Positions 1 through 11,159 are shown, numbered from the stretch's first letter. The stretch is 13,389 nucleotides of DNA from Ophiosphaerella korrae (GCA_028456385.1 JALNQF010000821.1:1-13389), one strand, 5' to 3'. Numbers and translations: made by a program. The notes: generated by a model from the letters alone, not told the origin.

Positions 1-77
<77 letters not shown>
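1..77. repeat. (TAC)n microsatellite
   Basis: About 25 uninterrupted copies of TAC start at the first base and end at about 77, after which the sequence becomes TAATAC and unique. The repeat touches the window edge, so its true length is unknown. The unit contains no CpA, so it is immune to further RIP on either strand. It could be a former (CAC)n tract, since CAC becomes TAC under RIP, or a tract that expanded afterwards; its perfect regularity fits either. Confidence 0.95.
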
Positions 78-1039
78 ATACTAAAAGACGAGATATAGCT
101 ATAGAACTTACTCTTTAGACTAGGGGTTCGTGTTTACCTTATATAGCGCATAATAAGTAGATATATATCTAGGATCTAGAACTAATACTTCTTAGTAAGA
201 GCCCTATCTAGAGTAGAGGCGTAGATAAAGTTAGCTATTATGCGTTATAAACCTTATACTAGAAATAGTATTTATTTAAACTAAGCTATAGATTTTAAAA
301 GCGTTTAATAGCTTTACTCTATAACGTATTAGACTTAGTCCTATAAAGGAAGGTTTCTTCTAGTAATTTACTTTACGTATAGCGTAATATAGATCTATAA
401 GATATCTACAAAGCTTTATAGAGTACTATTACAAGACGACGCTATATCTTATAATAAGGAGCGCTAGCTAATAACTATACTATTCTTACCCTTTAAAGAC
501 CTTACTACAACTTATAGCTAGGAAGGATTAAGCTTACTATAGAATAAAGAGAGGGAAGAGAAATAGAGCTATAAGTCTACCTTGTACTACCTAAACTACT
601 AAAATAGAGGCGTTATCCTACAAGAATAGAGTAAGTTACTTTAAAAATATAGGCGTTAATATAAATAGAGGTAATTACCTAAGTAGAGCTTTAGAGGTAC
701 CTTAAATAGCTATATATAGTAAACTATATTCTCTTAAAGTGTTTAGCTCTATTACTACTAAGTTCTAATTAGATTATAAATAGTATTACTATAATACAGC
801 GTTATATAGCGTCTATTATCTTATACTCTTAGCTACGTCTAATATTTAAGACTATATTACAATCTAGACTATCTAATAAGGGTATTAAGTTATATTGTTT
901 ATGCGTAATTAATAATATATAATTACTAAGGCTTAGTAAGATTACGATAAGGTACTTTTGTAGCTATATCTCTATTAACCTACTAATAAGTAGCGAGTTA
1001 TAAGCTATTATAGTATCTTAATTCCTAAATTTTTAATTT
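78..1039. other. Mutated DNA without recognisable content
   Basis: I see no frame with reduced stop density that I trust, no repeat longer than short TA-rich motifs, and no RNA gene. Base composition is near one third GC at the left and falls to the right. It may be the decayed upstream part of the relic that follows, or unrelated repeat DNA. Confidence 0.5.
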
Positions 1040-2335
1040 ACGCACTAGCTTTTCTATTCCTATATACTTTACCTCTATCTAAGAGAAGCCCTAAATAGCT
1101 AAAGTAACCTATTCTATTCTCGAAAATGTTAATATATTTAGTCTACTTAGCTTTAATCTACGTAAATTATACAACTACTCTATTAAGTATATTACTAAAG
1201 AACTAAAGACTGCGTATTATAAGGCTATACTTATCGCCTATCCTAACAAAGATCTAATAAAAGGATATAAAACTATCTAGTATTTAAATAAATTAAAGGA
1301 CTTCCTCTCTAACTTTAATAAGTACTAAGTTAATCTATATAGAGTTATTAGGCTAGTAGAGAGGGGCTATAAAAGCTAGGCGTTAAAAAGGAATTTATAG
1401 AGAGCTTAGAAAAAGTTAAGGCCCTAAGTAAACGTACTTTAGGCTAGTTTATTACTATTAAATCCTATTGTTCTTAATACGCCTAAAATTACAGCTCTAT
1501 ATATTAGACAAGAATATAATAAGGGAAATGCAAAGACTAAACGTTGCTAGCGACGCTGTATTTACTATTATTTAGATTAGATTATAGAATTCTTCTAATA
1601 TTAATACTAGGCCCTTTTAAAGCTATATTGCGATAACTATAGACTATCTCTAGCTAGATTATATTACTATTCCCTATATAATCTTAACGTAGAAGCCTTT
1701 TACCTAGGTCGATTAGAAACAAAGACGCGTCTAAGATATATCTTTCCTTAAATTAGGTACACTATAAAGTACTTTAGAACTCTATTTCCTTAAAATATAA
1801 ATAGCTTAACAAGGTAAAAAAGAAACTCTAATTAAATCTTACGCTTATTAGGGCTAAACTTAGTACAATTACAATAATAACAAAATTAATAGGCTTATAG
1901 AATTTACCTCCTATATACGTAATACTCCTTTTAGGAGAGAGATCTAAGGATATAGTATATTTAAAAGACTATTTCTTTAACTACTTATAGTCTTATACGC
2001 ATATAAAGGGTAATAATAAAATAACCTTTTAATAGTAGGATTGTTCTCGATATTATAGCTATTAAATTCTAGCTAGAGATTATACTAGTAAAGGTAGAAA
2101 AGCTAATTTTTAAGAAGGGGGTAATTTATTTAACTTATTTATTCTAGAACTATCTAGACTTAAGAATAAAAGTGCTAGAGCTACCCTTTATCTAGTTAAT
2201 AAAATTAAGGAACTTAGATTAGCTGTTTTTATAGTATAGTTAATCCCTAAGGGAGGCTTACTAGTATTAAAATAGTAGTTTAAAGACTCTAAGTAGACTT
2301 ACTTAGAAAGTAAGGGATTAATTTAGACCCTATAA
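1040..2335 (+). pseudogene. Dead gene of unknown family, copy 1 of a duplicated pair
   Basis: I do not recognise the family. From 1122 to about 1790 one frame has about 14 stops in 220 codons, roughly half the background, and all are TAG/TAA of the kind RIP makes from Gln or Trp codons. The frame keeps codons such as AAG, GAC, TTC, AAC and GCC. From 1796 to about 2335 the message is in another frame, so a frameshift or a short intron lies at about 1765-1796. Readable pieces include TKTRLRYIF near 1735, LIRAKLST near 1850, DIVYLKDYFFNYL near 1950 and FKDSK near 2280. The second part aligns in protein sequence with the relic at the right end of the window, which is the best evidence that this was a real gene. 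The start is approximate, because the same frame stays fairly open upstream to about 1030. Its original product may have been a transposon protein or a member of a subtelomeric-type gene family; the sequence does not decide. Confidence 0.6.
1796..2290 (+). repeat. Diverged direct repeat, left copy
   Basis: This 495-base block matches 12761-13254 (494 bases) in the same orientation. Shared words include TATAAATAGCTTAA at the start, an ATTAAATC..TTATTAGG..TAA.CTTAGTAC stretch, CCTATATACGTAA, GATATAGTATAT, TTTAATAGTAGGATT and AAATAGTAGTTTAAAGACTCT at the end. The copies are clearly less than 80% identical, so they separated before, or in addition to, their RIP mutation. Confidence 0.8.
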
Positions 2336-2339
2336 TAAG

Positions 2340-4440
2340 GAAGTAACTATAATTAGTAGTACGTTAAAAATTTAAATAGATAATAAAATCGATTTATTAA
2401 TTGTTATAGAGTTCTATTAAAACAATTAATCTATTTATAATTTCTTTATATCTACGTAATACTCGAGATATTCTATACTTTAGGTAGTCTTATTTTTAAG
2501 CTCTAATATACGCTTAATAGTAGAAGCTAAGTTCTATTAGAGACTATTAAGGGATTACTCCTATTCTATAACCTTTGTTTTAAGATTATATATCTTATTA
2601 AACTAATAAAGAATAAGACTATATATACTTATCTTATATTGTTAGTAACTAACACTAGCTTTACTATAAGTAGTGTTAAATAATTTCCTACTTCTATTAT
2701 CCTAATTACTATTAGTTAGTTTTAGTAGAAAATAACAAACTTAAATTATACCTTTTAATATTAAGTAGCAAATATTTTATACTAACGTTTAACGTACGTT
2801 AGTAAACTATTTATTCTTACAAAGATAGATCTAAAATTTCTATTATAAGGGGCGCTAGAATATTTGTAAATACAATTTTTATAAAGAAGGTAGTATAGGC
2901 AAAGATAGGTAAAGTCTATAGTATTAGAATAAGGTAGTAATAGAATTATTAGTATACTTAGAATTACTAGTAAAGAAAATAGAAGATTGTATATAAGTAG
3001 AAGACTAGTATTTATAAACCTATATATTAATCTTGTAAAAGAATAGGCTATAAGATAAGATAAATATTACTATTATCTAATAAACTCTATTAATAAGAAG
3101 TTAGTTATTCTATCTACGCTATACTAACTAGAAGCGTTTCTTCTCTATATTATATACGTAGGCTTAGCCTAAGATAGCTAATAGTAAATAGTACCTTAGA
3201 GTAAAGGCGTAGAGTATACTTATCCTATAGTCTACTTAAAAGTTCTAGATATCTACCTTGTCTTAAGCTAACGTATAAATTCTAAATAGATAGGCTCTCT
3301 TATATTACTTGTAACTAATAAGGTAAAGTTAACTTAGCTAGTTCTACTACCTCTTTTTAAACGCTAGAGAGCTTTCTTAACTAAGCCTAAGATAAGCGAA
3401 GAGTAAGGCAGTATATATTCTATATAGGGTAGTAGAAATTCTAGAGCTAAGGTACTAAATAGGTTCTAATTAGGAACCCTTTAAGAGGTTTTATCTTATA
3501 CTTTTAGACCCCTAAGCTAATTTCTTAGAGAATATAGTAAGATCTAGTTTAGATTTATTAGTAGAGTAATAATACAAGTTACTCTACCTTTTTAAGGAAA
3601 AACCCTAGTAAACTACTTTTGTAAATAAACTTACTCTTCTTCTTACTACTACGTTTAACCTACACTAAATTTATTAGTACCCTAGATAAGAATAATATAT
3701 TAAGGACAAAAACCTCTATTATTAAATAGATTAGGAAACAACAAACCTTAATAAGAGTAATCTTATTATTCTTTACTTTTATCCTAATACTATTAGCCCT
3801 ATTTTACCTTTAGAACTAAAGGTATTATTAGTATAAGAATATCTAATATTTATGCCTAAAAGATAATAAAACACTTCTTAATAATTTTAACAACCTAGTT
3901 AGAATAGCTACTACAAAGCTTAAAGAACTACTAGAAAAGGATTGTATAGATAAATAATTGTTTTAGACAAGTAATTTATTAATACAATTAATAGCCTATA
4001 AGAAGATCTACTTATTCGTAGCGTTAAAATAGACAAATATACTTATAGTGCGGGTGTTTGCTTATATTAGCTTATAGGTTAATCTTTTACCTCTCTAAGT
4101 TCCTTACTTATACAAGTAACAATCTAATAGTATTTAGCCTAACCCTAATAGCCTCTATTTACTATAAATAGTAGGGGTTTAAAATAGGACCCTTAGAGGC
4201 AATAATAAGGATAAAGGACATCCTATAAGTATCCTAAATTTAGATTATACTCTTAAAAATATAAATACTAGAAGATTTCTTTAACTATTTCTACTATCTA
4301 GCATCGTTATCCTTCTATTTCTCTGTCGATCTAATATAAAGACTATCCTTACACTAGTAGTATTCTTTAGCGTAAGCCTGTCTACGTCTCTAATTAAATT
4401 TACGCCTCCTAGCATTACTATTTTAGTAATTAACGATATT
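2340..4440. other. Mutated DNA, no firm gene relic
   Basis: Both strands were read. On the minus strand one frame can be followed through most of this stretch, but its stop density (about 50 in 460 codons between 4140 and 2761) equals background. The part at 3121-3480 is a little better (about 10 in 120). At 4261-4440 two minus-strand frames and one plus-strand frame are all nearly free of stops, so none can be chosen. No repeats, RNA genes or terminal repeats were seen. Confidence 0.45.
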
Positions 4441-5460
4441 ATAGGCTATAGTGCCTAAGCTACTATTCTTGTAGATAGTACTATATTTACTATTCTAGAC
4501 CTATTCTAAAACTCTAATATTAATAAGCGTAGGTAAATTCTAGTAACTAGTGTATAACTTATCTAATTTGTTAAAGGCGTCTTTTACTCTTTTAATAGAG
4601 ATACTACTATAGTCTCTCTTAACTCTACTACAACCTTTACTATTCTAAATATAGAGGATATAACCTCTCTAGTACTTTTAAATAATGTTACTTTTTAGTA
4701 TTAGGTTTAATTTATAGATAGTATATTAAATAAGAGTTATATTATAGACTATTCCTAATTTACTTCTAATTACTACTATAATATGTTTAAAGCCTAAGTT
4801 CTATAATACACTTACTATAGCTATATACTTTATTAAAGAAATCGCCGTTTATTTTATTAAAAAATATCTCTCTACGTCTTAGTAATAATAGCGACAATGT
4901 ATAATATAATTTTTAAATAAAAAGGGCTCTAAATATTTATAAAAAACTATATTATATTATTTATACAAACTTTTATTAAAGTCTAACGTGTACACTAAGT
5001 TATAGTTGTTTAAAGCTAAAGTACCTATAGATTTTTTTAGTATAGGTAGTTTTTCGCTATAGGTAGATTAAGGTTATCGTTTATAACCTCCCCTATTTAA
5101 CTTTTTGTAAGAGTATATAGGCTCTAGTAAATAGAAAAAACTATAGTAAATTTAATTAAGTAACCTTACGTTAGTTACTATATTAACTATTAAGAGAAAA
5201 CTAATTACATATATAGCCCTAGACCTACTAAGGTGCTAACTATAAATAGTCTAGCCGTAATATTTTAAATACTCTTTTAGATAATAATTAGTATAATAGT
5301 AGTTAAAATTATTATAACAACAGCGCAGTAGAGTGCTCTAATATACAATCCTCTTACTTCTCCTTTTCTTACTTTAATCTAAGATAGTAATACTTTAGTC
5401 TTTACCTAGACTAGCCCTAAAATAATAGTAGGTATAAAAAGAATAATATAATATATTAAA
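4441..5460 (-). pseudogene. Relic coding frame, unknown product
   Basis: On the minus strand, the frame whose codons begin at positions divisible by 3 carries about 19 stops in 340 codons (5.6%), against about 14% in a neighbouring minus frame over nearly the same rows. All stops are TAG/TAA. Legible pieces, in order from 5400 downward, are a basic cluster SKKRRSKRIVY near 5360, then IGTLALNNYNLVYTLD near 5020, a DVERYF stretch near 4875, LGFKHIIVVIRSKLG near 4780 and a lysine-rich KRVKDAFNKLD near 4575. The frame may continue into another basic run near 4330-4400 (ARRRKF, then AYAKEYY). Codons AAG, GAC, GCC, AAC and TAC are used as in a real gene. The family is not recognised. It abuts the repeat-containing relic at 5461-6060 on the same strand but in another frame, so the two may be exons or frameshifted halves of one gene. 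Confidence 0.45.
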
Positions 5461-5644
5461 CCTAAGACTATTACTACTCTTAATCTAATAGTAAGTCCTG
5501 CGAGGATGCCTATAATACTAAAAAACCTACTAAAAACTACGTAAGTAAAAAGAATAGTAATAATTACTAGAAAAACTAATGTAGCAATTAAATAATATTT
5601 AATATATAGAGTAGTAAGTTTTGCTAGAGTACGCTCTAGAGGTT

Positions 5645-5668
5645 AAAGCTTTTCCTAAAGCTTTTCCT
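5645..5668. repeat. Perfect 12-bp tandem duplication
   Basis: The 12-mer AAAGCTTTTCCT occurs twice back to back (5645-5656 and 5657-5668) and a degenerate third copy may follow. Its length is a multiple of three and it lies in the frame of the minus-strand relic, where it encodes a repeated EKL-containing tetrapeptide, so it probably arose in coding sequence. Confidence 0.85.
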
Positions 5669-5869
5669 ATACCTTTTTTAATTAATCTTAAAGGGGTTTT
5701 TTAAGAGTGTTAGGTAGGATTCGAATACTATCTAATAAGTTTTAAGTAATGTCTAGTACTAGCTCTAAGAGGCTTAATAGTAAGTTTCTACAAGTTATAT
5801 TATACCTAATACTAATATAGAACTCTTTAGTGCCTAGTAAGTAATTCTTAGGAATAAATTTCTTAATCT

Positions 5870-6025
5870 CTTAAATAAGAGCTAAGATAGTATCTAAAAG
5901 GCTAGTTATAATTACGTCTTTAGCACTATTAACCTTACTCTAGATATCTTAAATAAGAGTTGTAATAGCACCTAGAAGGCTAGTTGTAGCTATATCTTTA
6001 ATACTATTTACTTTACTCTAGATAT
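5870..6025. repeat. Two-copy 78-bp tandem repeat
   Basis: Two units of exactly 78 bases adjoin: 5870-5947 and 5948-6025. Both begin CTTAAATAAGAG and both end TTACTCTAGATAT; the interiors differ at a minority of positions. 78 is 26 codons, and in the minus strand both units give related amphipathic peptides, so the repeat was a protein repeat before RIP. A third, degenerate start (CTTAAAA) follows at 6026. Confidence 0.9.
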
Positions 6026-6480
6026 CTTAAAAAATATCGTAATTTTAAATAGTATACGACTTTAGAAACAAACTATCTAGGAGTATATTAGTAAAATTAA
6101 ACTATAGTTTTAATCTTATTAGCTAATCTCTTTATATAAAAGTAGAAGATATAGCCTTACTCTTAGAGTTAGAATACTAATTTTAGCGTTACTTTTACTT
6201 AGAATTTACCCTATTAGGCTAATAGAAGCTATAGTAACAATAAAAGTTACTAGTAATATTCCTATTCGTAGTATTATTATAGTAGAAGAAAAAAATACAC
6301 CTATTTAACGTAATTTATAATAGACAGTTCCTAAAAGTAGCCTCTTTAGATTGGAAATAGACACTTTACCTACTAATATAGGTTAAATAAAATGCGTAGT
6401 TCTATTTTTAGCCCTATAGTTATATTTAGAATTACTTTTTTAATTGTATCTTAGCTACTAGCTTTATATAATAGTGCAAC

Positions 6481-6720
6481 GGCTTAATAGAAGTCTCTAA
6501 GGCACTTATAGACTAGGTAAAACCTACTATAAATATTTCTAGATATAATATATAGGGCGTAGAATAGAAATAGAATAATATAGTAAAGTTAGTAAAAAGG
6601 GTTATTAGATTACGTAAGATAGTAATATAATATTAAGGATTATAACTTAAGAGAGTAACATTTTAGGCACTAGTAACAGGCCTAAAACTAGCCCTAAGAT
6701 CTCTAATTAGGGGAATATTA
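6481..6720 (-). pseudogene. Short relic coding fragment
   Basis: On the minus strand, 80 codons contain only about 3 stops, well below the 11-12% background. Legible pieces are IPLIRDLRASFRPVTSA near 6710-6660 and FTQSISALETSIKPL near 6520-6485. It is in the same frame as the repeat-containing relic at 5461-6060, and the stretch between them (6061-6480) is stop-rich (about 21 in 140), as a Gln-rich linker or non-coding DNA would be. It may be the N-terminal part of that gene. At its upstream edge is a TGA (minus strand, 6725-6723), the only one I noticed in the window. The product is not recognised. Confidence 0.35.
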
Positions 6721-9148
6721 ATTCAAGATACTACTTGTTTAAAATTAAATATTTAGATAAATATATAAATTTAAGACTACTCTAAACCTTATATTGCTAT
6801 CTATTACTAATAAACAAACTAAAGGAGTAAAAGGTATAGTAATAGTATTTATTTAAGAGTATGTATATAAGTTAGTATATTATTTTAGCCTATACTAACT
6901 AGAAAATAGACAAGAGACTTACTTAAGAGGGCACAAAGTATAGAATTAGAAATATTCTAAGCCTCTTAGTTAAGGTAGAATTATAGGTATTATTATTGCT
7001 ATAGTTATAGTAATTATAATACTTATAGTTCTGTACTTTTATCTTTATAAGAAAAAGCGCTTAGTATAGGTTAGAGGTTTTAAAATTCGGTATACTATAG
7101 CTAATACCTATTTCTAAGTCGTAAGACGTACTATATAGTAAGATAGTTTTTGCAATTTAGTCTTTCTAAATCTTCTATTTATTAGTATATAGAGTAATAA
7201 TGCTATAGCACAAATCTATACCTATTATCGCTTAGCTTAGGCCGCTAGTTCCTAATAAAGATATTAGTAATATTACTCTTGTAATCTATTATTTCTTTAA
7301 CGTTATTTAATTATCGCTACTTTATAATCCCTTACCTAATTATAGATTAAAGCCTTTGTTAAAATTTTAGATAGTTATAGAGGGAGTACTAGTAGTAGAG
7401 ATAATAAAAAGTAGATACTAGGAGTTTTACTAAGTATAGAAGAAGATTATTAAAAGTCTTCTAATATAATAAGATACTCTAGCTATATTAAGATACTCTA
7501 TACTATCTCTCCTTTTATACATCTTATAAGCTTTAACCTTACGACGTTGCTATATTTACCTAACTAAATACAGCCTATCGTAAATAGATTAAATAGTTAG
7601 AGGTAGCTTATTAACAAGAAACTTAATATTTATTAATTCTACTGTTATCTAATTATATAGGATATTAGCCTCTAATAAAGAAAAGCGTAATATTAGTTAT
7701 CTTATTAAGTAGGCTTTTAAGGGTATCTATTAACCTTCTATAGAATTCTAACGTAATAATTATAGCTTTGTATATTTATAATAGAGAGACTAAGTCTAAA
7801 GTATAGTCTTACCTCGTAACACTATAAAGGACGTTATAAATATACTATACTTAACTCTAAATAAAATTTTCTAGGAGCTATAAAATATCTTAATTAATAC
7901 TTTATATTAAATTATATTTAATACTCTTCTCTATCTACTCTACTAAGAGAAAATCTATTCTTAGACCTATTTTTAGGCTAACTAGATCTAAGGACTTATA
8001 GTCTAACTACTTATTAGTTCTATCTAATAGAGACATTTTTCTATCTCCTCTTTTATTAAACTCGTATACCTATCGCTATAAAGTATATAGTTCCTATCTT
8101 TTCTCTTTAAAAATCTATTAATATCTAGATTAATTAACCTAAGTATTAGTTTTAGACTAAAGGAAGGCTTAGGACTATAGTCTAAAAGTTAATTAATGTC
8201 TAAAGGTATATAGTTAATAATATCTATCCTACTACTCTTCTTGTTATCTAGCTTTTACTATTAATAGCTAATTGTCCCCCTAGTAGTATAGAGTAAGATA
8301 AGCTATATCGTGTAACAATCCTATTAAATAGTTTTTCTACTCTTTTTAACTAGCTTATTTAGAAGAATACAAGTTATAGCTATATAGCTCTAAATAATAT
8401 TAAAAATACTATTAAGTATTTTATCTAAGAGAATATAAACTACTATAGTTAGGATAGATCTTTTAGGAGTATCTAGACTTATATAGGTAGCTTAAGCGTA
8501 GAGGAAAAATTAGGCCTAAAGTTTTAAGATACCTACTACCTTAATATCTAATACTTTTCTAAAGATCTACGTCTTATTTACTAAAAATTTGTTAAGCTTC
8601 TATCTTTAGTTAAACCTAGATAAGGCTGCAACAAGCTCTAGCTTAATTTAACTTTTAGTATCTAAATTATCTAATCCTTTACTATTTTAAATCCTCTTAA
8701 TTACTTTATAAATCTCTTGTTTACTTAATTTAAGCGCCTTCCCTAGTTACTAGGATTGCTTATCTTCTCTAGCGCTAGGAAGGGGAAGAACGTTATTAAG
8801 GTATTAATTCTATATCTAGATTAGTTCTAATTTTAAATCTATAGCTAGTATATCCTTATAAAACTACTTTTCTCTTTTAGTAATAGTATTAGATTCCTTC
8901 TTTAAGAGATAGTCTAAGTACTTAACCTAGATAGTTAGCTTGTAGATTTCTATATACTATTACATAATTTCTAAGATTAAGTCCTAAGCCTTTTATTAGC
9001 GCTTATTTAAGAGTTTATTGTTATTAACGTAGACTATATATTAGTAGCTACGTAATTTCTCTCTATAAAGCTCCTATAGTTTTAAAACCTAGTAAGATGT
9101 ATTATAATCTTAATAAGCTAGAGGTTGTATATAGAATAGTATATAGTT
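6721..9148. other. Mutated DNA, reading frames ambiguous
   Basis: One minus-strand frame can be followed from about 9420 to 6781, but it has 106 stops in about 880 codons, no better than the other frames sampled. Its better parts are 6781-7200 (about 10 in 140), which includes an isoleucine-rich run near 7015-6970, and 9001-9420 (about 12 in 140). I therefore annotate no gene. An 11-base word, AAGATACTCTA, is repeated 19 bases apart at about 7471 and 7490; nothing else repetitive was seen. Confidence 0.45.
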
Positions 9149-9890
9149 AGTCTAAGAAGAAGAGGAGCCTTAGTTATATCTAGGTTAGTTTACTCTAGCA
9201 TTGTCGCCTTACGTTTTAGAGTAGTAGCTACCTATTATAGTCTTAGAGATAAGGTTACTATAAGATCTAGTCGCTATAAGATCTAAAGTAAGATATAAAT
9301 TTAGTGTAGATATTATAATTTAATTAGTACTATAGAACTTAGATCTAATATAAAGCTACAATATAAAGAAGATAAAGAAGTAAGAGGAACTAGAGTACAA
9401 TAGAGGGATATATATATCTAAGAGACATTTTGTATTATCTAATAGAAAAGAGACTAAGGTAGAACGCAAGGCACTATAAGCTAAAAATTACTACTTTATT
9501 ATCTTAGTATTAGGCTAGCTATATTAAACTATACTAATTTTAAGAGTACTATATAACAACTTTTATAAAAGTGTCCTAGTTCTAGACTACTTTAGATTTA
9601 TAGAACTTATATAGATAATATATCCTTATCCCTATATAGTATTATAAGGCTAAATCCTATAGTTAAGTCTAAGCTTATAGCTACTAAGATAGCTTTATAT
9701 ACTATAAGTTTATATAACTTTATAAACTCTTAAGTATATACTAGCTATATATATTATAGAGAATACAAAGTAGTAGCTATTAGATATTTTACTATAAATT
9801 ACTTATTAGGATATAAAGCTCTAGATAGTACGCTCTATATAGGACTAGGCTACGTATTAAGATACTATTAGCTAGTATTGTTAAATAGCT
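9149..9890 (+). pseudogene. Candidate relic coding frame, unknown product
   Basis: On the plus strand, one frame has about 14 stops in 247 codons (5.7%), including the first 45 codons with none. All stops are TAG/TAA. The opening is arginine-rich (SLRRRGALVISRL, then VALRFRVVATYYSLRDKV); a charged run QYKEDKEVRGTRV lies near 9370, and an aliphatic stretch NYLLGYKALDSTLYIGLGYV near 9800-9860. I do not recognise the family. A minus-strand frame over 9121-9420 is also moderately open (about 8.6%), so the strand is not beyond doubt. After about 9890 the stops become dense. Confidence 0.35.
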
Positions 9891-11159
9891 AATATTAGTA
9901 GAAAGTAAATTGTCTTATCTATACTATATCTATTAGGCACCTTTAGTTTTAAGCTATATTATTTGCTTAGAACTACGTTACTATCTAATCTATACACGAG
10001 TGCTCTATATAAATAAGAAGTTAGCTAACTCCTAATAATATACTAAAAGTAAGGCGTAGTTTATACGTACTTACTTTCTTTACTTTAAGGTGCGCTTTCC
10101 TACCTTACTTTATAGCTAAAGTATAGCTATATAGCCTAGTATAATCTCTATACAAAGTAGTTACCTTTTATAGTATATTAGCTCTACTATAGAAGAAGGT
10201 TTTTAAAGGTAAATAGAGCTATATAATATAGTAGGGTAGAAAATTACTACTTACTATAGTAAAGTATATCTAGCCTAATATTATTACTTTGTTGTGTATA
10301 AGTAAGACTAGTTTAGCTATTTCTTACTTCTTCTTTATACTTTATAGTATTAGTTTAGGCTAATTCTTATACGTTAACTATTAGAGTAGTAAGGTATTCT
10401 AAGAAAGGGACTAAAACCCTTAAGGATCTAATAGCTAAATCTTAAAAGGCCTAATTAGGACCTAGTGTAAGAGATCTATCTTTAAAGTACTATACTAGTT
10501 TCTTTAGATAGTAAGGTAGTATTATAGAATAAGCCTATAGTATTACTAGACTACTTAGCTAATAAGATAACAAATTCTTTAGGATTCTTTTAATTTATAG
10601 ACAAAGTAGTGTTATATATTACTTAGTCTATCTAAAGATTATATCCTAGAGCTAAGGATATACTAATCTATAAATAGTAGTACTAACTATATAAATTTCT
10701 ATAATATAAGCTATAGTAGTAATATGTTCTTTTAGTGTAAACCTAGGTAAGAGGCCTAATTTCTAATTAGCTCTTTAGTAGTTTCTTACTAGGTAGGCTA
10801 GCTATAACTTTAGGTTATTGCTTTACTCTAGCTTTAGACTCTAAAGTAGCTACTAAGGAAAAACTTATAAGTTAGCTAGAAGGATTTTAAAACTAGCTAT
10901 ACTAACGCTTGTATAAATAAGGTTGCCTAAGAAGCCTTACCTATCTTCTTCTACTATTATCTACTACTATCTATAGCTTAAATAGCTCTACCTAACTAGG
11001 GTCCTAAATAGGCTCTAGTTAGCTAATCCTAGATATATTAATATAATAGAATATACATAATAAACTTTAATTTAGTCTATAGCTAATTAAAGTTAACAAG
11101 AATAGTATAAGTTAGTACTACGCTATATTAATTAGCCTAAGAGTAGTACTTAATAAAGT
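9891..11159. other. Mutated DNA without recognisable content
   Basis: Stops are frequent in the frames I followed and no repeat, RNA gene or terminal structure stands out. Some of 11080-11159 may be a Gln-rich beginning of the following relic, because the same frame continues there with about 9 stops in 30 codons. Confidence 0.45.

Larger units (their letters stand above)
5461..6060 (-). pseudogene. Relic of a protein with a 26-residue repeat and hydrophobic segments
   Basis: Read on the minus strand from 6060 down, one frame holds about 11 stops in 190 codons, all TAG/TAA. It begins with two copies of a 26-residue repeat (core SKVNS.KD....SLL, with an LI pair before the next unit), an amphipathic pattern that suggests helical or coiled-coil structure. 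Next come a charged stretch with EIKKFIPKNYLLGTKEF near 5850, then a repeated EKL motif made by a 12-bp tandem repeat. After that lie two hydrophobic runs: one at 5589-5533 (rich in I, L, V, F) and one that reaches past the feature, 5477-5409. The likely reading is a membrane-anchored protein with a helical N-terminal side. The neighbouring minus frame has about 10.7% stops between 5461 and 5880, so the choice is supported but not certain. The C-terminal part may continue in the frame of the 4441-5460 relic. Confidence 0.45.

Noticed and set aside
1..77. Telomere or CRISPR-like array
   Set aside because: A pure 3-base unit with no spacers, and not a fungal telomere repeat of the TTAGGG type.
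3852..4080. A plus-strand reading starting at an ATG near 3852 with a basic, Gln-rich N-terminus
   Set aside because: Too many stops (nearly one codon in five at the start), no supporting repeat or homology, and minus-strand frames are equally readable.
4261..4456. A plus-strand hydrophobic frame without stops
   Set aside because: Two minus-strand frames are almost equally open here, and the aliphatic run is what the complement of a Lys/Arg/Asn-rich or Asp/Asn-rich frame looks like; no basis to choose it as a membrane protein.
6781..9420. A minus-strand frame that gives a protein-like reading over about 880 codons if all TAG/TAA are taken as Gln or Trp
   Set aside because: It holds 106 stops in about 880 codons (12%), the same as other frames sampled in the same rows. 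RIP-mutated DNA gives plausible-looking peptides in any frame, so this is not evidence of a gene.
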